Positions 1 through 5,543 of a stretch of 9,319 nt of DNA are shown here, piece after piece. The DNA comes from DAOTUL01 sp034437435 (GTDB lineage: Bacteria; Chloroflexota; Anaerolineae; Aggregatilineales; Phototrophicaceae). Every line of letters starts with the position of its first letter. The stretch's first letter is position 1. The translations under genes and the position numbers were made by a program. The DNA lies in the NCBI GenBank assembly GCA_964417785.1, contig CAYQJO010000174.1, positions 1 to 9,319 on the forward strand, written 5' to 3'. A model generated the notes under the pieces. It made no database searches, was not told where the DNA came from, and was given only the letters and a program-made list of their open reading frames with translations.

Positions 1-71
1 GTGGACAGCACCAGCACCTCGGTTTCCGAACGCATCGGCTGTGCGGAAACCGAGGTGCTGGTGCTGTCCAC
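1..71. repeat. Perfect inverted repeat at the window edge, probable fold-back artefact
   Basis: Bases 1-28 are the exact reverse complement of bases 44-71, with a 15-nt spacer at 29-43. The right arm lies in well-conserved argJ sequence and encodes the start of the strand leading into STGVIG. The left arm begins at base 1, and its translation (DSTSTSVS) does not resemble the ArgJ helix expected there. A 28-bp perfect hairpin inside a conserved coding region is unlikely by chance. The simplest reading is a chimeric or fold-back read end joined during assembly. A genuine hairpin cannot be excluded from this window alone. Confidence 0.85.
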
Positions 72-906
72 CGGCGTGATCGGTCCACAACTGCCGATGG
101 ACAAAATCCGGCGCGGAGTCGATCTGGCAGTCAATGCGCTCGGCGATGACTGGCAGGCTGCCGCTACCGCTATCATGACCACCGATACGCATCCCAAACT
201 GGCGACCGCCGGCCACATCACCGGCATGAGCAAGGGTGCCGGGATGATCGCGCCGGACATGGCAACCATGCTTGGTCTGGTGATGACCGACGCAGCCATC
301 CCACAGCCGGATTGGGCGCATAAACTGCTGAAAGCGGCAGCGGATGTGTCGTTTAACCGAATCGTCGTGGATGGCGATACCAGCACCAACGACACGGTAC
401 TGCTGCTGGCGAATGGGGCAGCCGAGGCGAACATGGCGGCCTTCAACCATGATCTGACGCAGGTGTGCCAGACGCTAGCGCGAGAGATTGTGCGCGATGG
501 CGAAGGTGCGACTAAACTCATCACGATTGAGGCCACCGGTGCGGCGAGCGACGCCGATGCACACCTCATCGCCAACACCATTGCATCTTCGCCGCTGGTC
601 AAGACCGCCTTCTACGGTAACGACGCCAACTGGGGACGGATTCTGGCGGCAGCGGGCCGCGCCGGAGTCGATATGGACCCGGATGCCCTGACTCTGGTCA
701 TTGGGCCGACGGACGATGATCGATGGATTCAGTTGGTCAAGGGTGGCCTGCCGCAGCCCTACAGCGAATCCGAAGCGACTGCCGTGATGCAGTGCGAGGA
801 GATCACTGTGCGCCTGGACTGCGGCGCTGGCTCCGGTGCGGCGACGGTGTGGACCTGTGATTTGAGCCATGAATATGTGTCAATTAACGCGGATTACCGG
901 ACATAA
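1..906 (+). CDS. argJ: Bifunctional ornithine acetyltransferase / N-acetylglutamate synthase ArgJ, 5'-partial
   Basis: ArgJ moves the acetyl group from N-acetylornithine to glutamate, giving ornithine and N-acetylglutamate. Many members also use acetyl-CoA. It acts in the cytoplasm in the cyclic arginine pathway. Numbering from base 1, the oxyanion-hole pair of the family is Thr24-Gly25 in STGVIG. The self-cleavage site is Ala88|Thr89 in KGAGMIAPDMATM, and Thr89 becomes the N-terminal nucleophile of the beta chain. DGDTSTNDT (124-132), GEGATK (167-172) and GNDANWGRI (206-214) are also conserved, and the protein ends with the typical INADYRT. About 100-120 N-terminal residues are missing compared with the usual ~400. 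Residues 1-9 come from the inverted-repeat arm and are probably not real ArgJ sequence, so the GTG at base 1 is not a start. The gene stops 3 nt before carA, which suggests co-transcription. Whether it is mono- or bifunctional cannot be told from this fragment. Confidence 0.96.
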   Translation: MDSTSTSVSERIGCAETEVLVLSTGVIGPQLPMDKIRRGVDLAVNALGDDWQAAATAIMTTDTHPKLATAGHITGMSKGAGMIAPDMATMLGLVMTDAAIPQPDWAHKLLKAAADVSFNRIVVDGDTSTNDTVLLLANGAAEANMAAFNHDLTQVCQTLAREIVRDGEGATKLITIEATGAASDADAHLIANTIASSPLVKTAFYGNDANWGRILAAAGRAGVDMDPDALTLVIGPTDDDRWIQLVKGGLPQPYSESEATAVMQCEEITVRLDCGAGSGAATVWTCDLSHEYVSINADYRT

Positions 907-909
907 CCT

Positions 910-2028
910 ATGCAAGGACTTCTAGCACTTGAGGATGGCCGGGTGTTTCCCGGTGAAGGTTGGGGCGCTGAGGGGGTGAAGACCGGTGAGGCGGTGTTCA
1001 ACACCTCAATGACGGGGTACCAGGAGATTCTCACCGATCCGTCGTACTATCGCCAGATCGTCACCATGACCGTACCCCATGTGGGTAACACCGGGATCAA
1101 CCCGGAAGACACCGAGTCACACCGGGTCTGGGTGTCGGGGTTTGTGGTTCGCGCCCTCAGCCCGGTTGTGAGTAACTGGCGCAACCAGGGCGATCTGGAT
1201 GGCTATTTGAAAGAACAGGGCGTGATCGGCCTCAGTGATGTGGCGACACGCTCGCTGGTTCGCCACATCCGTGAGAAGGGGGCTATGCGAGCGGCTGTGG
1301 CACATGGCGAAGCAGCTAACGATCCGGATGCATTGGTGGAGATGGCCCGTACATCGCTGGATATGTCAGGCGCGAATCTGGTGGATGAGGTCACATGCGT
1401 CGAGTCCTACCACTGGACCGAACGCAGCGACCCGCAGTGGTATCAGGATCATCGTTACGATCCCGCCGGTCCGCTGATCGTGGCCTATGACCTGGGTATC
1501 AAGCGCAATATTTTGCGGATGCTCACCGACCGCGGCCTGCGGGTGACGGTGGTCCCGGCGCAGACGCCCGTTGAGACTGTTATGGCGATGAATCCGGCAG
1601 GCGTCTTTCTGAGCAACGGGCCCGGCGATCCGGCAGCGGTCGATTATGCGGTGGACAATGTGCGCGGTTTATTGGGCAAGACGCCAGTATTTGGCATTTG
1701 CCTGGGCCATCAGATTCTCGGTCTGGCGCTCGGCGGTGAGACGCTCAAGATGCGATTCGGTCATCGCGGCGGCAATCAGCCGGTCAAGAATCTGCTGACC
1801 GGGCAGGTCGAGATCAGCGCTCATAATCACGGCTTCGCTGTCACGGAAGACAGCGATCTGGGTGGCGCGGAGATTACCCACATCAACCTCAACGACAATA
1901 CGGTTGAAGGACTTCGCCACGAGGAATTGGGCGTGTTCAGCGTGCAGTACCACCCGGAGTCGTCGCCGGGACCGCACGATTCGCTCTATCTTTTCGATGA
2001 ATTTGTACGGCGTGTCAAGACGGAGTAA
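910..2028 (+). CDS. carA: Carbamoyl-phosphate synthase small (glutaminase) subunit CarA
   Basis: CarA hydrolyses glutamine and channels the ammonia to CarB, which makes carbamoyl phosphate for arginine and pyrimidines. The protein has 372 residues, the normal length. The N-terminal CPSase small-chain domain covers about 1-130, with the conserved GEAVFNTSMTGYQEI near 26-40. The class I glutamine amidotransferase domain covers about 188-368. Its triad is Cys264 (FGICLGHQ), His348 and Glu350 (QYHPESSPGP). NGPGD (236-240) is also present. The glutamine-binding loop reads AHNHGF, with His305 where E. coli CarA has Gln310; the neighbouring Asn, Gly and Phe are kept. The ATG lies 3 nt after the argJ stop with only a weak upstream purine stretch, so translational coupling to argJ is likely. 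Unusually, carB does not follow but lies about 3.5 kb downstream. Confidence 0.97.
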   Translation: MQGLLALEDGRVFPGEGWGAEGVKTGEAVFNTSMTGYQEILTDPSYYRQIVTMTVPHVGNTGINPEDTESHRVWVSGFVVRALSPVVSNWRNQGDLDGYLKEQGVIGLSDVATRSLVRHIREKGAMRAAVAHGEAANDPDALVEMARTSLDMSGANLVDEVTCVESYHWTERSDPQWYQDHRYDPAGPLIVAYDLGIKRNILRMLTDRGLRVTVVPAQTPVETVMAMNPAGVFLSNGPGDPAAVDYAVDNVRGLLGKTPVFGICLGHQILGLALGGETLKMRFGHRGGNQPVKNLLTGQVEISAHNHGFAVTEDSDLGGAEITHINLNDNTVEGLRHEELGVFSVQYHPESSPGPHDSLYLFDEFVRRVKTE

Positions 2029-2029
2029 T

Positions 2030-2059
2030 TTGCTTTAGTTTTCATAAGGGTGATACAAT
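2030..2059 (+). promoter_or_regulatory. Putative sigma70-type extended -10 promoter for the antiporter unit
   Basis: A -35-like TTGCTT (2030-2035) is followed after 18 nt by TACAAT (2054-2059), which is preceded by an extended -10 TG at 2051-2052 (TGATACAAT). It starts just after the carA stop (2026-2028). Predicted transcription would begin near 2066, about 40 nt before the antiporter ATG at 2107. The GTG at 2050 lies inside this element, which argues against it as a start. This is a visual consensus match only. Confidence 0.6.
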
Positions 2060-2106
2060 CCGCCCGCATAACAAAATATGAGCATGGGGGCAGTACACAC
2101 AATTAT

Positions 2107-3411
2107 ATGGAAGAAAATCCAGTAATTGCCTTATTCCTGGCACTGGCGATCATCATCTCTGCCGCTCGTGGTGCTGGTGCACTGGCAAGGCGTTTTAATC
2201 AACCGCGTGTGTTCGGTGAGTTAATCGTGGGAGTCATCCTCGGTCCGACACTTATTGATCTTTTGCATATCTCGTTTCTCGGTCCTGATCCGGTTCTGTT
2301 GGAAGAGACAATAATGGAACTGGCGGAGCTTGGTGTTTTGCTTTTGATGTTCAAGGTCGGCCTGGAAGTTCACATCAATGAACTGTTTGAGGTCGGTGGG
2401 GTGGCAGCCATCGCCGGTGTGATCGGTGCGCTGCTGCCCGTCGCCGTGACCATGCCGCTGGTGATGATTGCTGATTATAGCTGGGAACCGGCGCTGTTTG
2501 CCGGTGTAACGCTGGCAGCGACCAGCGTGAGTATTTCGGCGCAAGTGCTGCTGGAATTGGGCGTGCTGCAAACCAAAGAAGGTAACGCACTGCTGGCGAC
2601 GGCACTGATCGATGATGTGGTGGCGATTTTGCTGATTTCATTGGCAATTGCCATCACCGGCCCGGAGGCCAGTTTTGAGGTCAGTGAGCTGCTTGGGATT
2701 GTCGCACAGATGGCGGTGTATATTGTCATGGCCGCGTTTGTTGCATGGTTCATTATTCCGCGTCTTGTCAACTGGATTCATGTGCATCCCAAAGACCGCG
2801 AAGGTTATGGTATCCCGGCCTTCGCGTTGGTGGTGGCACTGTTTTTTGGCTGGTCCGCTGAGGTGTTGGGTGGCGTGGCTGCGATCACGGGCGCGTTTAT
2901 CGCCGGCGTCGGTCTCAGCCGTACTCAACCATTCATCAGGCGCGAAATTGAGGTGGCGGTATCCAGTATCTCGTATGCCTTCCTGGTGCCAATATTTTTC
3001 GTCAGTGTAGGTTTGCAGATCGATCTGAGCCGGTTTCCGCTGGAAGCCCTACCTTTTACTGCCTTGATGTTGCTGCTGGCGGTGGCCTCCAAAGTGGTTG
3101 GATGTGGTCTCGGTGCCAGAGTCGGTGGCTTCAGCGTGCTGGAGTCGCTGCGCCTGGGTGTGTGCATGGTCTCTCGTGGTGAGGTCGGTCTGATTATTGC
3201 GGCGCTGGGTATCAGTCAGGGGGTGTTCGAACCAGAAGACCCGCTCTTTGCGGCGTTGTTCAGTGTGATTTTGTTGACGACAGTCCTCACACCGCCGCTG
3301 GTGCGCCGGGTATTCCCAACTGTGCAACCGCAAGCAGCGCAGATCGGTGAGTACCGGTCCCGTCCAAAAGATGATGTCAGGCCGCGTTCCAGGGAGAAAA
3401 TGGAGAATTAA
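2107..3411 (+). CDS. CPA2-family cation:proton antiporter (NapA/Kef-like membrane protein)
   Basis: This is an integral membrane protein of 434 residues with about 13 predicted helices, starting near residue 4 and ending near 404, and a basic hydrophilic tail at 405-434. The family exchanges Na+ or K+ for H+ across the cytoplasmic membrane. The ion-binding pair Asp169-Asp170 (ALIDDVVAI) matches the DD motif of electrogenic NapA-like CPA2 antiporters, whereas KefB/KefC carry QD there. A helix lysine, Lys329 (ASKVVG), sits where NapA has its key lysine. VGVILGPT-like and SRGEVGLII motifs are also typical. No C-terminal TrkA/RCK nucleotide-binding domain is present, unlike Kef proteins. The start at ATG 2107 (MEENPVIALFL) is chosen because the upstream in-frame GTG 2050 overlaps the promoter and would add a non-hydrophobic leader. 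No strong ribosome site is seen; GGGGG at 2086-2090 is rather far. The stop is immediately followed by the PII-like gene. The ion transported is not predictable with certainty. Confidence 0.9.
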   Translation: MEENPVIALFLALAIIISAARGAGALARRFNQPRVFGELIVGVILGPTLIDLLHISFLGPDPVLLEETIMELAELGVLLLMFKVGLEVHINELFEVGGVAAIAGVIGALLPVAVTMPLVMIADYSWEPALFAGVTLAATSVSISAQVLLELGVLQTKEGNALLATALIDDVVAILLISLAIAITGPEASFEVSELLGIVAQMAVYIVMAAFVAWFIIPRLVNWIHVHPKDREGYGIPAFALVVALFFGWSAEVLGGVAAITGAFIAGVGLSRTQPFIRREIEVAVSSISYAFLVPIFFVSVGLQIDLSRFPLEALPFTALMLLLAVASKVVGCGLGARVGGFSVLESLRLGVCMVSRGEVGLIIAALGISQGVFEPEDPLFAALFSVILLTTVLTPPLVRRVFPTVQPQAAQIGEYRSRPKDDVRPRSREKMEN

Positions 3412-3765
3412 ATGGCGAAGATGGTTCTGCTTATCACGCCGCGCGTTGAACTGGTGCATGACCTGGGGGATGCGTGGGAGAAGGCTGGCGCACCTGGTAT
3501 CACATTTATCGAAGGATACGGCCTGCTGCGTCTGAAAGAAGCCACGCAGGCCAGCGGTGTACTGCCCGGTATGATGTCGATGTTTGAGATTCTGCGCAGC
3601 CGCGAACAGTCGAATATGACCATGTTCTCGGTGGTGGAAGATGAGTCGGTTGTGGACAGATTGATTAAGGTCTCACACCAGATTCTGGATAACCTGGAAC
3701 GACCCAACAATGGGGTGATCTTCGTTATCAATGTAGAGCAGACAGTCGGTGTGAGGTCTGTATAA
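3412..3765 (+). CDS. PII-like signalling protein, probable regulator of the adjacent antiporter
   Basis: This 117-residue protein has the beta-alpha-beta / beta-alpha-beta pattern of the PII (GlnB/GlnK) fold. Strand 1 is MVLLITP (4-10) and helix 1 is about 12-25. The G-x-x-G-I-T-x-x-E-x-x-G segment at 26-37 closely resembles the GlnB turn before the T-loop. A long T-loop-like region covers about 38-66. Strand 3 is MTMFSVV (68-74), helix 2 is about 77-94 and strand 4 is GVIFVINV (100-107). The canonical uridylylated Tyr is absent, and the GDGKI of the nucleotide-binding B-loop is replaced by NNGVI, so effector binding is probably altered. The ATG follows the antiporter stop with no gap, and GGAG (3402-3405) is well placed 6 nt upstream. 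PII and PII-like proteins are often encoded beside the transporter they gate (GlnK-AmtB, SbtB-SbtA). By analogy it may bind and regulate the antiporter. The function is inferred; the fold assignment rests on motif resemblance. Confidence 0.75.
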   Translation: MAKMVLLITPRVELVHDLGDAWEKAGAPGITFIEGYGLLRLKEATQASGVLPGMMSMFEILRSREQSNMTMFSVVEDESVVDRLIKVSHQILDNLERPNNGVIFVINVEQTVGVRSV

Positions 3766-3770
3766 TAAGT

Positions 3771-3774
3771 GGAG
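3771..3774 (+). promoter_or_regulatory. Shine-Dalgarno GGAG that fixes the oxidoreductase start
   Basis: GGAG lies 6 nt upstream of ATG 3781. It overlaps the alternative in-frame GTG at 3769, which has no such site before it. ATG 3781 also places the Rossmann strand near the N-terminus as usual for this family. Confidence 0.7.
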
Positions 3775-3780
3775 ATAGAT

Positions 3781-4749
3781 ATGACCAGAACGATCCGTTG
3801 GGGCATTATCGGCGTGGGCAACGTAACCGAGGTCAAGAGCGGCCCCGGCTTTCAGAAAGTGAACAACTCCGAACTGGTTGCGGTGATGCGCCGTGACGGC
3901 GCACTGGCGAAAGACTACGCCGAACGACATGGGGTGCCGCGCTGGTACGACGATGCCCAGACGTTGATTGACGATCCCGGTGTGGACGCGGTCTATATCG
4001 CCACACCGCCGCACGTCCACAAAGAATACACGCTCAAGGTGGCACAGGCTGGTAAGCCGGTGTACGTCGAAAAGCCAATGGCGCTTAACTACGATGAATG
4101 CCGCGAAATGGTCGAGGTGTGCAAGGCGGCGGACGTGCCGCTCTTTGTCGCCTTCTACCGTCGGGCGCTGCCGCGTTTCTTGAAGGTCAAGCAACTGGTG
4201 AACTCGGGTGCGATTGGTGAGGTGCGGTTGGTGATGATGACCATCTACGAAAACCGCCAGCGCTTCGATCCAGACAATCTGCCCTGGCGCGTGCTGCCGG
4301 AAGTCGCCGGTGGCGGTTTTGCCGTCGATTTAGGCACGCACATGGTCGATCTGATGGATTACATTCTCGGCCCGATGAATCAGGTCAGCGGTTTTGCCTC
4401 GAATCAGGGCAGTCCCTACCCGGCGGAGGACATTGTAACCGCCAGCTACACCTTCGAGTCAGGCGCACATGGCACGGCGGTCTGGTGTTTTACTGCTTAC
4501 GATAAGCTGGACCGGACTGAGATCGTCGGGACGAAGGGCAAGATCAGCTTTGCCGCGTTCGCCGATGCGCCGGTTGTGCTGGAAACCGCCGACGGTGTGG
4601 AGCAGTTCGACATCCCCCATCCGCCGCACGTCCAGCAGCCATTAATCCAGTCCATCGTGGATGAGCTAAACGGTGTTGGGACTTGTCCCAGTACCGGCGA
4701 GAGCGCAGCCCGGTCGGCCTGGGTGATGGATCGCATGTTGGGAGGCTAG
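3781..4749 (+). CDS. Gfo/Idh/MocA family NAD(P)-dependent oxidoreductase
   Basis: This cytoplasmic dehydrogenase of 322 residues is typical in length for the family. An N-terminal Rossmann domain covers about 1-120, with the dinucleotide motif GVGNVT (11-16) right after the first strand WGIIG. The family EKP signature is at 97-99 (VYVEKPMAL), with Lys98 as the usual catalytic or cofactor-contacting lysine. The C-terminal alpha/beta substrate domain carries GGGFAVDLGTH, with Asp183 and His187 in the positions of the active-site acid and histidine. Members act on sugars, inositols and related polyols, or reduce compounds such as anhydrofructose or biliverdin. The substrate cannot be assigned here. 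The gene starts 15 nt after the PII-like gene stop and is probably co-transcribed with it, but a functional link to ion transport is not obvious. Confidence 0.93.
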   Translation: MTRTIRWGIIGVGNVTEVKSGPGFQKVNNSELVAVMRRDGALAKDYAERHGVPRWYDDAQTLIDDPGVDAVYIATPPHVHKEYTLKVAQAGKPVYVEKPMALNYDECREMVEVCKAADVPLFVAFYRRALPRFLKVKQLVNSGAIGEVRLVMMTIYENRQRFDPDNLPWRVLPEVAGGGFAVDLGTHMVDLMDYILGPMNQVSGFASNQGSPYPAEDIVTASYTFESGAHGTAVWCFTAYDKLDRTEIVGTKGKISFAAFADAPVVLETADGVEQFDIPHPPHVQQPLIQSIVDELNGVGTCPSTGESAARSAWVMDRMLGG

Positions 4750-4759
4750 CCTTATGCCG

Positions 4760-4785
4760 GTGACAATGGGGACAGTCATTGCCAC
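4760..4785 (+). other. Intergenic stem-loop, 9-bp stem with one mismatch
   Basis: GTGACAATG (4760-4768) pairs with CATTGCCAC (4777-4785) with a single A-C mismatch and an 8-nt loop. It lies 10 nt after the oxidoreductase stop. No U-tract follows, so it is not a standard rho-independent terminator. It could protect the 3' end of the upstream mRNA or modulate translation of the small gene downstream. Confidence 0.4.
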
Positions 4786-4808
4786 ACTCTCAAGAAGTTG
4801 TTTGCGTA

Positions 4809-4979
4809 GTGTCTGACCGGGATCGTCGCTTTCAACTATGGGGATGGAGTCTGTTTGTCGTGTCTGCCCTGATGTACATCATCAGCAGTCTGGAAAGCGG
4901 CAGCTTATGGAGCTTGCTCGGCGGTGTGATGTTCTTACTCGCATGTGTGGTGTTCATAGTGCCGTTGGTGAAGCGATAG
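4809..4979 (+). CDS. Small two-helix membrane protein of unknown function
   Basis: This is a 56-residue protein from GTG 4809 (MSDRDRRFQLWGWSLF). A short charged N-terminus is followed by a hydrophobic helix at about 10-27, a polar turn SSLESGSLW (26-34), a second helix at about 34-53 and a basic end VKR. This is a helical hairpin of the inner membrane, with both ends probably cytoplasmic. A YrhK-like small membrane protein is possible but not established. An alternative TTG start at 4779 would give 66 residues with a GGGGA (4768-4772) at good spacing, but it sits inside the stem-loop. The GTG start gives a more natural N-terminus, though its AAGAAG (4792-4797) is a weak and distant ribosome site. 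It follows the oxidoreductase by about 60 nt. No function is proposed. Confidence 0.6.
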   Translation: MSDRDRRFQLWGWSLFVVSALMYIISSLESGSLWSLLGGVMFLLACVVFIVPLVKR

Positions 4980-4991
4980 TCAGTTGTAATT

Positions 4992-4998
4992 GAGGTGG
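4992..4998 (+). promoter_or_regulatory. Ribosome binding site of the antitoxin gene
   Basis: GAGGTGG lies 4 nt upstream of ATG 5003 and is among the clearer ribosome sites in the window. It is consistent with strong antitoxin translation relative to the overlapping toxin gene. Confidence 0.6.
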
Positions 4999-5002
4999 AA
5001 TA

Positions 5003-5218
5003 ATGTCGGATATGCAAATCACGATCACAATGGACGAGCTTAAGGCGCTTATACGGGAAGCGGTACGTGAGGCACTTGAAGAAGTCCTCGATCCTGATCT
5101 GAGTCTTGAACCAGATTTCGCCCCGGCAGTTGCCGAGCGGTTGCGCGAGTATCGCCGCTCTAAGCCCGAACTCCTTTCTATTGATGAGGTTGTAGACGAG
5201 CTTGGACTCGATGCCTGA
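5003..5218 (+). CDS. RelB-like antitoxin of a type II toxin-antitoxin module
   Basis: This acidic protein of 71 residues lies immediately upstream of a RelE-type toxin. A short strand MQITIT (4-9) is followed by a charged amphipathic helix at about 10-29 (DELKALIREAVREALEEVL). A linker leads to a second helix at about 40-52, and the C-terminus LLSIDEVVDELGLD (57-70) resembles the toxin-binding tails of RelB-like antitoxins. No clear ribbon-helix-helix or helix-turn-helix domain is visible, although the N-terminal strand-helix could dimerise on DNA. Such antitoxins bind and mask the cognate toxin and often repress their own operon. The stop overlaps the toxin start by 8 nt. Identity is inferred mainly from position, size and the tail motif. 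Confidence 0.75.
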   Translation: MSDMQITITMDELKALIREAVREALEEVLDPDLSLEPDFAPAVAERLREYRRSKPELLSIDEVVDELGLDA

Positions 5219-5480
5219 ACCTTATGGGTTGTTTCTAACCTCCAATGCACGAGATGATTTGAAACGCATCAACCGTTCTGACGGAGAGCGTATTGTCAAG
5301 AAAATGCGATGGGTTGCAGCGAATGCTGAGCTTGTTCAACATGAGCCGCTCAAAGGTCAATGGTCGGATTATTATCGATGGCGAATTGGCGATTACAGGG
5401 CGATATACGAACTGGATCATGACGGATTACTTGTGATCGTTGCGTTTATTGGTCATCGACGTGAAGTCTACGATGAGTAG
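5211..5480 (+). CDS. RelE/ParE-superfamily toxin (probable ribosome-dependent mRNA interferase)
   Basis: The protein has 89 residues, the usual RelE length. Members of the RelE branch cleave mRNA in the ribosomal A site, and ParE members poison gyrase. The RelE-like features here are a helical N-terminal half (ARDDLKRINRSDGERIVKKM), PLKG with Lys48, the strand YRWRIGDYRAIYEL with Arg56, Arg58 and Arg63, and the C-terminal HRREVYDE with His82, Arg83, Arg84 and Tyr87. The basic and tyrosine residues near the C-terminus are those associated with RNase activity in RelE, so it is probably intact and active. ATG 5211 is preferred over TTG 5202 because it gives the normal N-terminus (MPEPYGLFLTS) and an 8-nt overlap with the antitoxin, typical of translational coupling. 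The module is visibly more AT-rich than the carA and carB genes, consistent with horizontal acquisition. Confidence 0.9.
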   Translation: MPEPYGLFLTSNARDDLKRINRSDGERIVKKMRWVAANAELVQHEPLKGQWSDYYRWRIGDYRAIYELDHDGLLVIVAFIGHRREVYDE

Positions 5481-5481
5481 A

Positions 5482-5511
5482 TTGCACATTGTTACGACCA
5501 TGTGTTATACA
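5482..5511 (+). promoter_or_regulatory. Putative extended -10 promoter for carB
   Basis: TTGCAC (5482-5487) and TATACA (5506-5511) are separated by 18 nt, and a TG at 5503-5504 makes an extended -10 (TGTTATACA). It begins 2 nt after the toxin stop and would start transcription near 5518, leaving a leader of about 26 nt before carB ATG 5544. Its architecture matches the promoter at 2030-2059. It would let carB and the downstream mntA-hepT genes be expressed independently of the toxin-antitoxin pair. Confidence 0.55.
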
Positions 5512-5543
5512 TACCCCGCTTGAAGGTAAACTCAGAGAAGACA

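Noticed and set aside
2050..2106. In-frame GTG at 2050 as antiporter start
   Set aside because: It lies between the promoter's -35 and -10 elements, and the extra 19 residues are not hydrophobic or family-like. ATG 2107 fits better.
3761..3766. Perfect TATAAT as a promoter for the oxidoreductase
   Set aside because: There is no -35 element at proper spacing, and a start near 3773 would remove the GGAG ribosome site. It most likely arises from the overlapping PII-like gene end.
3673..4194. Minus-strand open frame of 173 codons
   Set aside because: It is antisense to the PII-like and oxidoreductase genes, whose proteins show clear family motifs. No independent support was seen.
5502..5543. 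GTG 5502 as carB start
   Set aside because: It overlaps the putative -10 region, and CarB proteins normally begin near MPRRTDI at ATG 5544.
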